Made by a program: the position numbers and the translations under genes. Under the pieces are notes generated by a model. The model made no database searches and had not been told where the DNA came from. It saw only the letters and a list, made by a program, of their open reading frames with translations. A stretch of 7,543 nt of DNA from Acidobacteriota bacterium (GTDB lineage: Bacteria > Acidobacteriota > Terriglobia > Bryobacterales > Bryobacteraceae): positions 1 to 7,543 of the forward strand of contig JAJYKC010000108.1 of assembly GCA_021788955.1 (NCBI GenBank). The letters run 5' to 3'. Positions 1 to 5,641 of the stretch are shown piece after piece. Numbering within the stretch: position 1 is the stretch's first letter; every line of letters begins with the position of its first letter.

Positions 1-30
1 GAGCGCGCCGAGTCCGCAGCGGTTGTCTGG

Positions 31-2004
31 CTACTGGCCGAGGACCGGGCGGCCGAGCGTGCCGCCACGCGCGTGTGCGGCGAGAGCGGGAGACGGGGCC
101 ACTGAGCCGGCGGGGATGCCGAGCAGGAAAGTAGCGAGGGCGTCGCCGGCCACCCCGCTCGATTGCGTCGGATTGGGGCCCTGCGTAAAGGCGCTGTTAA
201 AGGTGAAGTTGGTGCTGTTGTCGTTGGTCTGCAGCGTATTGAACTGAATGAGACGCATCTCGCCGCCGAACTTGAGCTCGTGGACGCCGAGCGTCTTGGT
301 AAGGTTGGCCTGGAGGGCGTAGTTGTTCATGCCGAAGGCAATGAGCCCGGTTTCTCCGAGCGTTCCGGCACGGGAACTGTTCGGGATGGAGCCAGAGATC
401 GAATATCCGGTGATATCGACGGCCGGAAACGCGGCGGGCGCTCCGATTTCGCCGGCGAGATTCGCGGGGAAGCCGAGTTGCGCGATATTGAAGCCCTCGC
501 TGATGGGCCCGCGGAAATTGGACAGGCGCGAAAAGGAGGCTCGGAGCGTGCCGATCAGCGTGGGCGAGAAGATGTGATCGAATTCGGCGACGGAATTGTA
601 GCGGGTGAAATCCTGCGGGCCGAAGGCGGGTGAGCCGAGATCGGTTGGGCCATAGGGGGAAGCGCGTGCCCAGGGCGTGTCGTCGTAGGAGTAACGGAGG
701 AACATGCGCGACATGTCGGTGAAATTCTGGTCAAGACGCGTGCTGAACGTGTTCTTGGTGATATTGTTCGAATCGGTGCGGGCGTAGTTATTGACCCCCG
801 TGTAGAGGGCTCCGGCGGCGTTGGGTGCAGGCAGGTAGGAAGCGATTTTCGCCGAAATGGGACTGATGCGGTTCGCCGGGATCATATTGCCCGGGAAGGG
901 TGTGCGGATATAGCCCGAGCCGCTTGGGTTGGGCGCGGTGCTGCTGGGATCGTAGATGATGATGGGTTTGCCTGCCGCATTGCGGTCGTTGCTGAAATCC
1001 CCGCCAAGCAAAGTGGGAGTCGGCACTGTGCCCGTAAACGTGATGCCCTGAATGAATCGAACCAGTTCCGAGCTGACAAAGAAGAACGTCCTGTTCTTTC
1101 CGTTGTAAACCTTGGGGATGACAACCGGGCCGCCGAGTACGCCGCCGAACTGGTTGAACTTGAGCGGTGGAGGGGTCTTGCCGGCACGATTGGCAAAAAA
1201 ATCGTTGGCGTCGAGTGCGTTATTGCGGAGGAAGTCGTAGGCGTCACCGTGAAGTTCGTTGGTGCCGGATTTGGTAACGACGTTGAAGACGCCGCCTGCG
1301 GCGCGTCCGAACTCGGCGCTGTAGCTGTTGGTTTGGACCTTAAACTCCTGGACCGAATCGGCGCTCGGGTAAACGATCGGTTGGTTTTGCGCGGCGCCGG
1401 TGTTGGGAGCGCCGTCGAGCAGAAACTCATTGGCATTGCCAGGCGCGCCATTGATTGAGACCGACGCAGTTGAGATCTGATCTACGGGAAGGTCGTTCAT
1501 GCCACGGGAGACCCGGACACCGGGGATGAGCCCGCCGAGCGCGTAGGGGTTCCGGCCCAGGAGCGGGAGATTGACGATCTGCTTGCTCTGAACGACCTGG
1601 CCGACCGACGTGTTTTCAGTTTCGAGAAGCGGCGCCTGCGCCTCCACGACAATCTTCTGGCTGATCTCACCAACTTGGAGCGTGAAGTCGACACGCAAAT
1701 TCTGACCGACCTCCAGTTGAAGACCGGACCGGACGATCGGCTTGAATCCCAGGTGCTCCACCGAGATTGAGTACTGCCCGGGCAGAAGCGAGGGGGCTGT
1801 GTAGTAGCCGTCGGTATTCGACTCGGTGGGACGGCTGACGCCAGTGGCGGTTTCGGTGATCGTGACGTGTGCGCCTACCACGACGGCTCCGCCAGGGTCG
1901 GCGATCCGGCCCGTGATTTGGCCGGTCTGGGCAAATAGGCAAGGCGCAATCAGGACGGTGGCGGCGGCGAGGAGTTTAGGAACAACAGTGGTTCGGCACG
2001 ACAT
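31..2004 (-). CDS. Oar-like TonB-dependent receptor with carboxypeptidase-regulatory domain, C-terminally truncated
   Basis: Outer-membrane receptor of the large acidobacterial family that combines an N-terminal carboxypeptidase-regulatory-like fold with a TonB plug and barrel; the imported ligand cannot be told from sequence. Seen: a signal peptide at residues 1-26 (hydrophobic LLAAATVLIAP, cleavage near LFA-Q); a CarboxypepD_reg-like domain at about 28-112 (GQITGRIADPGGAVVVGAHV, then DGYYTAPSLLPGQYSISV); and a plug at about 115-250 with LLGRNPYALGGLIPGV, EFLLDGAPN, SAEFGRAAGGVFNVVTKSGT. The first barrel strands follow (FNQFGGVLGGPVVIPK, NRTFFFVSSEL). The protein ends at residue 657, just after AGDALATFLLGIPAGSVAPSPALAA, where relatives normally continue with a 'VQDDWR..LTLNLGLRYE' strand and several hundred barrel residues (usual length about 1000-1200). 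The last ~15 residues look out of frame, so a frameshift, premature stop or sequence error is likely. ATG at 2004 is chosen because the signal peptide starts there; no strong Shine-Dalgarno is visible. Confidence 0.9.
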   Translation of the reverse strand: MSCRTTVVPKLLAAATVLIAPCLFAQTGQITGRIADPGGAVVVGAHVTITETATGVSRPTESNTDGYYTAPSLLPGQYSISVEHLGFKPIVRSGLQLEVGQNLRVDFTLQVGEISQKIVVEAQAPLLETENTSVGQVVQSKQIVNLPLLGRNPYALGGLIPGVRVSRGMNDLPVDQISTASVSINGAPGNANEFLLDGAPNTGAAQNQPIVYPSADSVQEFKVQTNSYSAEFGRAAGGVFNVVTKSGTNELHGDAYDFLRNNALDANDFFANRAGKTPPPLKFNQFGGVLGGPVVIPKVYNGKNRTFFFVSSELVRFIQGITFTGTVPTPTLLGGDFSNDRNAAGKPIIIYDPSSTAPNPSGSGYIRTPFPGNMIPANRISPISAKIASYLPAPNAAGALYTGVNNYARTDSNNITKNTFSTRLDQNFTDMSRMFLRYSYDDTPWARASPYGPTDLGSPAFGPQDFTRYNSVAEFDHIFSPTLIGTLRASFSRLSNFRGPISEGFNIAQLGFPANLAGEIGAPAAFPAVDITGYSISGSIPNSSRAGTLGETGLIAFGMNNYALQANLTKTLGVHELKFGGEMRLIQFNTLQTNDNSTNFTFNSAFTQGPNPTQSSGVAGDALATFLLGIPAGSVAPSPALAAHARGGTLGRPVLGQ

Positions 2005-2049
2005 AGGGCAACGGTCATGCTATTCGGGTGCGGCACGGTCGTCTAGGCT

Positions 2050-2061
2050 ATGTCCGTTAAG
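2050..2061 (-). promoter_or_regulatory. 12-bp motif CTTAACGGACAT, 45 nt upstream of the receptor start
   Basis: Read on the minus strand, CTTAACGGACAT lies with exactly 45 nt between its end and the receptor ATG at 2004. The identical 12-mer recurs on the plus strand at 3533-3544, again with exactly 45 nt before the HDOD start codon. It overlaps the inverted repeat CCGTTAAGAACGG. It could be a regulator site or part of a promoter; the function is inferred from position only. Confidence 0.35.
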
Positions 2062-2076
2062 AACGGTGAGGAAACG

Positions 2077-2106
2077 TGTCGAGCCGCCCGTCCGGGCGGC
2101 TCGACA
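2077..2106. repeat. Perfect inverted repeat, 14-bp arms with 2-nt loop
   Basis: TGTCGAGCCGCCCG, then TC, then CGGGCGGCTCGACA: every position of the 14-bp arms pairs. It sits 73-102 nt upstream of the receptor start, in a divergent promoter region where no transcript is expected to end, so a terminator role is unlikely. An operator for a dimeric DNA-binding protein, a REP-like mobile palindrome or a 5' leader hairpin of the receptor mRNA are the candidates. No poly-T follows on either strand. Confidence 0.7.
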
Positions 2107-2146
2107 GTGGCGGGTCACCCCGGCCCGTTACGCGGACGTTATGACT

Positions 2147-2175
2147 TTGTAATACAGCGTTACCGATGATAGACT
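2147..2175 (+). promoter_or_regulatory. Candidate sigma-70 promoter for the membrane-anchored regulator
   Basis: TTGTAA (2147-2152, four of six matches to TTGACA) and TAGACT (2170-2175, four of six to TATAAT) are separated by an optimal 17 nt. Transcription would begin near 2182, leaving a leader of about 85-90 nt that contains the GCCGATAAGG decamer. This is a moderate match in an AT-richer patch of an otherwise GC-rich region. Confidence 0.3.
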
Positions 2176-2269
2176 ACCGCGATAGGATAGGAACGCCGCC
2201 GATAAGGGGCATCGTGAACGGGGCGGTGTAGAGGGCGGCCGGGGAAGACCACTCACATTAAGGTTCGTG

Positions 2270-3493
2270 ATGCGTGTAGCGAAACCATCCGGAGACCGAG
2301 TCATCGATCCGGCGCACCTGCCTGAGACGCTGCCGGACAGCGCGTATGACCAGATTCGGGCGCACTTGGATGACATTCTGCGCAGCGAAGCGTTCGCAGG
2401 AAGCCGGCGAAGCCAGGAGTTTCTCCGTTATGTGGTAGAGGAAACGCTAGCGGGCCGAGGGGCAGCAATCAAGGAGCGCAACATCGCGCTGGATGTTTTC
2501 GGGCGCAGCAACGATTTCGACTCCCAGAAGGAATCGATTGTGCGCGTGAAGGCGGTCGAGGTCCGGCGGCGTCTGGCGCACGCCTATGAGAGCGCTGTGG
2601 CCGGAGGCGTCCGGATTGAACTTCCCGCCGGAGCCTATCAACCGCTGTTTCGTGTCGCCGAGTCCGCCCCGAACGCAGCCCGGACCGGGCCGGGAGACGG
2701 CCGTTCCCGCGTGAGGTTGTGGACAACGGTTGCCCTCGCGCTCTTGGCCTTAGCCGCAGCCGCCGTCATCCTAGCGCATCGTCGCGCCGCGGCGCCGATG
2801 GAGCAACTTTGGGAAGTATTCGCGCACCAGGACCGGCCAGTCCTCATTTCCCTTCCCGCGCCGACTGTACTTGAACTCGAGCACCAGGAGAAGTGGCTGC
2901 CGCTCCGACCGGATGAAACCATCCCGACGAGCGAATTAACGGCCAAATTAAACTACTACGCAGGCGTGGGTGCGGCGATGGGAGCGGCGCGATTTGCCGA
3001 GCAACTCGCGCTGCGGCGCCAGGAGTTCAACGTCAAGTTCGGCAGCGACGTGACGTTTGCGGACCTGAAACAGTCTCCCGCCCTGCTGTTAGGTGCATCC
3101 ACCTCTGTGTGGACGATCGAAATGACCCGGCAACTGCGGTTTCGCTTCGACACAGAGGGGGCCGGGCGGCGCATCGTGGATACGTTTCCAGGCGGCCTGC
3201 TCTGGCAGGAGACGGACCATTTGCCCGAGCCCCCACCCAACGAGGAGGGCTATGCACTTATTACCAGGATTCTGAATTCCGACGCGGGGCACCCGATCCT
3301 GATGGCGGCGGGAATTTCCGCTCTGGGCACACAGGCGGCGGTCGAATTTCTGACTCGGGAAATTTATTTTGACACCTTCGCGCGCGTTGCGCCTGCAGAC
3401 TGGGTGTGGAAGAATTTCCAGATTGTTATACGGAGCCGGATACACGGGCATTCGGCCGGACGGCCGACGATGATCGCCTCGTACGTGTGGTAG
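2270..3493 (+). CDS. Membrane-anchored regulator-like protein with extracytoplasmic domain
   Basis: Two-part protein with one membrane span. With residues numbered from an in-frame GTG at 2267, residues 25-130 match a domain I recognise from many acidobacterial and rhizobial proteins, often placed before TPR or periplasmic modules: HLDDIL..EAF..SRRSQEFLRYVVEETLAGR, IKERNIALDVFGR, FDSQKESIVRVKAVEVRRRL, IELPAGAYQPLF. It looks like a regulator or winged-helix-type module, but DNA binding is not proven. Residues 151-170 form one hydrophobic helix (TTVALALLALAAAAVILA) followed by HRR. The C-terminal ~235 residues would then be periplasmic, with PVLISLPAP, FADLKQSPALLLGA, RFRFD, ILMAAGISALGTQAAVEFLT and a terminal IASYVW; I know this end as a conserved but unnamed acidobacterial domain, so the gene seems full length. 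ATG 2270 is preferred over GTG 2267 because AAGG (2260-2263) is 6 nt from ATG and only 3 from GTG. It diverges from the receptor gene, which suggests a ToxR/CadC-like one-component sensor; that is inference. Confidence 0.8.
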   Translation: MRVAKPSGDRVIDPAHLPETLPDSAYDQIRAHLDDILRSEAFAGSRRSQEFLRYVVEETLAGRGAAIKERNIALDVFGRSNDFDSQKESIVRVKAVEVRRRLAHAYESAVAGGVRIELPAGAYQPLFRVAESAPNAARTGPGDGRSRVRLWTTVALALLALAAAAVILAHRRAAAPMEQLWEVFAHQDRPVLISLPAPTVLELEHQEKWLPLRPDETIPTSELTAKLNYYAGVGAAMGAARFAEQLALRRQEFNVKFGSDVTFADLKQSPALLLGASTSVWTIEMTRQLRFRFDTEGAGRRIVDTFPGGLLWQETDHLPEPPPNEEGYALITRILNSDAGHPILMAAGISALGTQAAVEFLTREIYFDTFARVAPADWVWKNFQIVIRSRIHGHSAGRPTMIASYVW

Positions 3494-3510
3494 GTCGCCC
3501 GGCGACGTTT
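3494..3510 (+). terminator. Weak hairpin after the regulator stop codon
   Basis: GTCGC-CCG-GCGAC directly after the TAG stop forms a 5-bp stem and is followed by GTTTCT. The stem is short and the T-run is poor, so this may at most attenuate transcription ahead of the HDOD promoter. Confidence 0.2.
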
Positions 3511-3532
3511 CTACCCGGTCGAGCTCTCAAGC

Positions 3533-3544
3533 CTTAACGGACAT
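3533..3544 (+). promoter_or_regulatory. 12-bp motif CTTAACGGACAT, 45 nt upstream of the HDOD start
   Basis: Second copy of the 12-mer found upstream of the receptor. It ends one base before the TAAA of the sigma-28-like promoter, where an activator or upstream-element site would be expected. Identical sequence and identical distance to the start codon in both genes are seen directly; shared regulation is inferred. Confidence 0.35.
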
Positions 3545-3545
3545 C

Positions 3546-3573
3546 TAAAGCTTTCCCCGCGCTTCGCCGATAA
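3546..3573 (+). promoter_or_regulatory. Sigma-28 (FliA)-like promoter of the HDOD gene
   Basis: TAAAGCTTT (3546-3554), 11 nt, then GCCGATAA (3566-3573). The enterobacterial flagellar sigma-28 consensus is TAAAGTTT-N11-GCCGATAA, so the -10 octamer is exact and the -35 differs by one extra C, which makes the TAAA-to-GCCGATAA gap 16 nt instead of 15. Transcription would start near 3580, just before the ribosome-binding sequence AGGGA (3581-3585), giving a leader of about 10 nt. HDOD proteins are often tied to motility and chemotaxis signalling, which fits. Whether this organism has FliA is not visible here. Confidence 0.55.
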
Positions 3574-3589
3574 GGCTGTCAGGGACGAC

Positions 3590-4465
3590 ATGCCGGCATT
3601 AGCGAAAGCCGCGGACTACCAGGATCAGGTCTTAAAGAGCCTCGGACGTCTGCCGCCGTTCTCGCCGGTGCTCAACCGGTTGTTGGCGACGTTGTCGCAC
3701 GAGGATGCGTCGTTTGCCAAAATCGCCGATCTCATTGAAAAAGACACTGTTCTCGCCGGAAACGTACTACGATTGGTCAACTCGGCGCTTGTCGCCCGGC
3801 GGGGCACGGTCAATAGCGTCCGGCACGCGGTGTCTCTGCTCGGAATCGACAAGCTGCGCAATGCAACGCTCGGCATGTCGGTGTTCCGGATGTGGAACAA
3901 CGTACGGACGCCTCCCGGCTGGTCCATGGCGCGGTTCAATCTGCACTCGGTTGCGGTGGCGATCCTGAGCGACCAGATCGCGCAGCGCGCGCGCATCCAG
4001 TATCCGGAGGGGGCCTTCATCGCCGGACTGTTTCACGACATCGGCCGCTTGCTCATCGCCGTCGGACTCAAGGACGAATACGGCCAGATCGACAAGCTGT
4101 ACGCCGAGGGGGAGCGCTCGCTCCGTGACTGCGAAACATTGGTGCTCGGCTGGAGCCATCCGGAACTCTCGGCCCAGGCGCTGGGAGTCTGGAATCTTCC
4201 GGAGCCGATCCGCGTCGCCGTGCGATACCATCACGATCCGGAGAACGATCCGGCGCCGCCCGAGGGCTCGGAGATTCCGCTGAGCCGGCTGATTCACCTG
4301 GTGGATCAGTACATAAACTCCACCGGCGCCTCGATTCACGCCTCATTGTCAAAGCAGGATCAGCCGATCGCCGGCGCACTCGACCAGCTCGCAATTCCGG
4401 GCGAGAGAACCTTGCTGCTCGAAGAATTCCAGAGCGAATTTGACGCGATTAAGGCGATGTTCTGA
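3590..4465 (+). CDS. HDOD-domain signalling protein
   Basis: Cytoplasmic single-domain HDOD protein of 291 residues; no signal peptide, receiver, GGDEF or EAL domain. HDOD proteins act as output or scaffold modules in signalling, motility, stress and cell-cycle control, and most have no proven enzyme activity. The domain spans about residues 15-245: LPPFSPVLNRLLATL, IADLIEKDTVLAGNVLRLVNSA, VNSVRHAVSLLGIDKLRN (the classic HDOD opening), then NLHSVAVA (H119), GLFHDIGRLL (H149, D150), GWSHPELSA (H190), YHHDPEND (H214, H215) and LIHLVDQYINS (D239). It thus keeps an unusually full set of HD-type histidines and aspartates, so metal binding or residual hydrolase activity cannot be excluded. ATG 3590 follows AGGGA at 4 nt spacing. 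It has its own promoter (sigma-28-like) and is convergent with the downstream PPIase gene. The family call is firm; the specific role is unknown. Confidence 0.9.
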   Translation: MPALAKAADYQDQVLKSLGRLPPFSPVLNRLLATLSHEDASFAKIADLIEKDTVLAGNVLRLVNSALVARRGTVNSVRHAVSLLGIDKLRNATLGMSVFRMWNNVRTPPGWSMARFNLHSVAVAILSDQIAQRARIQYPEGAFIAGLFHDIGRLLIAVGLKDEYGQIDKLYAEGERSLRDCETLVLGWSHPELSAQALGVWNLPEPIRVAVRYHHDPENDPAPPEGSEIPLSRLIHLVDQYINSTGASIHASLSKQDQPIAGALDQLAIPGERTLLLEEFQSEFDAIKAMF

Positions 4466-4528
4466 GCGCACAGCGCGGGGCGCGCTCGACTCGATCAGTC
4501 AACGTCCGCACCCCGCTGCGTTGTGCGC
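4466..4528 (+). terminator. Long imperfect hairpin abutting the HDOD stop codon
   Basis: The outer arms GCGCACA (4466-4472) and TGTGCGC (4522-4528) pair perfectly, and an inner GCGGGG (4475-4480) pairs with CCCCGC (4511-4516). A further small stem GACT-CGATC-AGTC (4488-4500) sits in the loop. The structure starts at the base after the TGA stop, as a terminator or 3'-end stabilising hairpin would, but no T-tract follows. Its outer arms are the same as those of the hairpin after the small secreted gene at 7451. Confidence 0.5.
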
Positions 4529-4556
4529 GGCGTTAACTGGAGAGAGACCCGCGCAC
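4523..4556 (-). terminator. Hairpin overlapping the PPIase stop codon
   Basis: GTGCGCGG (4523-4530) and CCGCGCAC (4549-4556) are a perfect 8-bp inverted repeat with an 18-nt loop. For the leftward PPIase transcript the stem begins with the last base of its TAG stop. The arm at 4523-4528 is also the right arm of the HDOD hairpin, so each convergent transcript can use it to end its own message. There is no poly-U run, so Rho-independent termination is uncertain. Confidence 0.45.
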
Positions 4557-5572
4557 TACTTGCGGCCCGCGTTCTGGACAATCGAGAGAGCGAAGTAATC
4601 CATCACCTTGGCTTCGTTGCGAGCCACTTCGTAATAAGCGTTTCGCAATAGCTGGTCCTTCCGGTTCAGCAGCGTCTCGCGGATGGTCTGTTGCACGCGC
4701 GGGTCGCTGAGGTCACGCTGTCCGGCCGCCTCGCGGGAGATCAGTTTCAGGATCCGGTAGCCATCGGCGGTCTTTACGACCGGAGTCATCTGTCCCACCG
4801 AAACGCTCGCGATGGCCTTGCGCAGTTCCGGACTTGCCTTATCCAGCGCCGACTCAGGGATAAACCCGAGGTCGCCTCCGTTCGGCCCCGAGTTTGGATC
4901 CTCAGAGTAATTCTGCGCCAGCATGCCAAAGTCCTCTCCCTGGCGGGCGCGATTGAAGATCATCTCGATTTTCTCGCGTGCCTCGGTGTCGTTCTTCGCT
5001 TTATCGTTTTTCAGATTGTGGACGCTGGGGTCGGGCACTGATGTCACCAGGATCTGCGAAATGTCGAGACGAGGTTCGGGAAAGTTGAACATCGAGCGGT
5101 TGGCGGCGTAGAAGTCGGCCACGTCCTTATCGGTGATCGAGATATGGGACGTAATTTCTTTATTGAAGAGCTTCGTCACGCTCAGTTCCCGGCGAATCTC
5201 GGCACGAAATTCCGCCGCGGTCATGTGCTTGGAGTTAAGCTGCCGCTGGAACTCCTCCTGGGTAAAGGGCGCTTTCAACTCGCTGAACTTGGCCTCGACG
5301 TCGCCGTCGGTGGCCATCAGGCCGAGTTTCTCGGCGCGCTGCAACATGATTTCGTTGTCAATCATGTTGCGGAGGACTTCCAGTTTCTGTACGTTGATCT
5401 GGTCCTGACTCGCGTTGTCGTTATTGGGGAATTGCGATTGAAACTGCTTGCCGAGATCGGCGAAGGTGATCGGCTGGCCGTTGACCGTGGCGGCAACACC
5501 TTGGGGGGGAGAGTGCCTGCACGCGGAGAGCAGGATGGCGGCGGCCAAGGAGAGCAGAAATTTCCGGTGCAT
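4556..5572 (-). CDS. SurA/PrsA-type peptidyl-prolyl isomerase-like lipoprotein
   Basis: Envelope chaperone of the parvulin/SurA group, 338 residues, expected to help fold exported or outer-membrane proteins. Residues 1-18 are a lipoprotein signal with lipobox LSAC (C18 lipidated). A SurA-N-like helical region covers about 26-160 (VAATVNGQPITFADL, NMIDNEIMLQRAEKLGL, FRAEIRRELSVTKLFNKEI). A parvulin (rotamase) domain covers about 165-278: LDISQILVT, ARQGEDFGMLAQNYSEDP, NGGDLGFIPE, PVVKTADGYRILKL. A helical tail follows (VQQTIRETLLNRKDQLLRNAYYEVAR). The two histidines usual in active parvulins (xxHIL and GYHI) are Q173 and R273 here, so isomerase activity may be absent. ATG 5572 is set by the lipoprotein signal; no good Shine-Dalgarno is visible. 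It lies 69 bp downstream of the sulfatase on the same strand but also has a -10-like box of its own. Confidence 0.88.
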   Translation of the reverse strand: MHRKFLLSLAAAILLSACRHSPPQGVAATVNGQPITFADLGKQFQSQFPNNDNASQDQINVQKLEVLRNMIDNEIMLQRAEKLGLMATDGDVEAKFSELKAPFTQEEFQRQLNSKHMTAAEFRAEIRRELSVTKLFNKEITSHISITDKDVADFYAANRSMFNFPEPRLDISQILVTSVPDPSVHNLKNDKAKNDTEAREKIEMIFNRARQGEDFGMLAQNYSEDPNSGPNGGDLGFIPESALDKASPELRKAIASVSVGQMTPVVKTADGYRILKLISREAAGQRDLSDPRVQQTIRETLLNRKDQLLRNAYYEVARNEAKVMDYFALSIVQNAGRK

Positions 5573-5587
5573 GCGCAGGCAGATTCT

Positions 5588-5593
5588 ATTGTA
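5588..5593 (-). promoter_or_regulatory. Candidate -10 box (TACAAT) of the PPIase gene
   Basis: TACAAT on the minus strand matches TATAAT at five of six positions and ends 15 nt before the ATG, implying a leader of only about 8 nt and no room for a normal ribosome-binding site. No good -35 is seen at 16-18 nt. It suggests the PPIase can be transcribed apart from the sulfatase. Confidence 0.3.
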
Positions 5594-5641
5594 GCGGCTT
5601 GGTATTGGCGGCCGTGCCGAAACTCCGGGGCGGCTCGCGGC

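Larger units (their letters stand above)
2005..2269. promoter_or_regulatory. Divergent intergenic region between receptor and membrane-anchored regulator
   Basis: These 265 bp hold no convincing gene and separate two divergently transcribed genes, so promoters for both should lie here. Visible elements are: a shared 12-mer on the minus strand (2050-2061), a short inverted repeat CCGTT-AAG-AACGG (2054-2066), a perfect long palindrome (2077-2106), a GGGT-C-ACCC mini-palindrome (2112-2120), a plausible sigma-70 promoter for the rightward gene (2147-2175), and a GCCGATAAGG decamer (2198-2207). An AAGG at 2260-2263 serves as the ribosome-binding site of the rightward gene. Confidence 0.6.

Noticed and set aside
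1..105. Open plus-strand frame from the window edge to TGA at 103-105, possible 3' end of a gene from the left
   Set aside because: Only 34 codons, Ala/Arg-rich, no recognisable motif, and it overlaps the receptor 3' end; chance is the simpler explanation.
163..633. 156-residue open frame on the plus strand
   Set aside because: Lies antisense to the receptor barrel region and shows only a mirrored, charged composition.
882..1451. 189-residue minus-strand frame overlapping the receptor
   Set aside because: Ser/Arg-rich out-of-frame translation of receptor DNA; the receptor frame is the conserved one.
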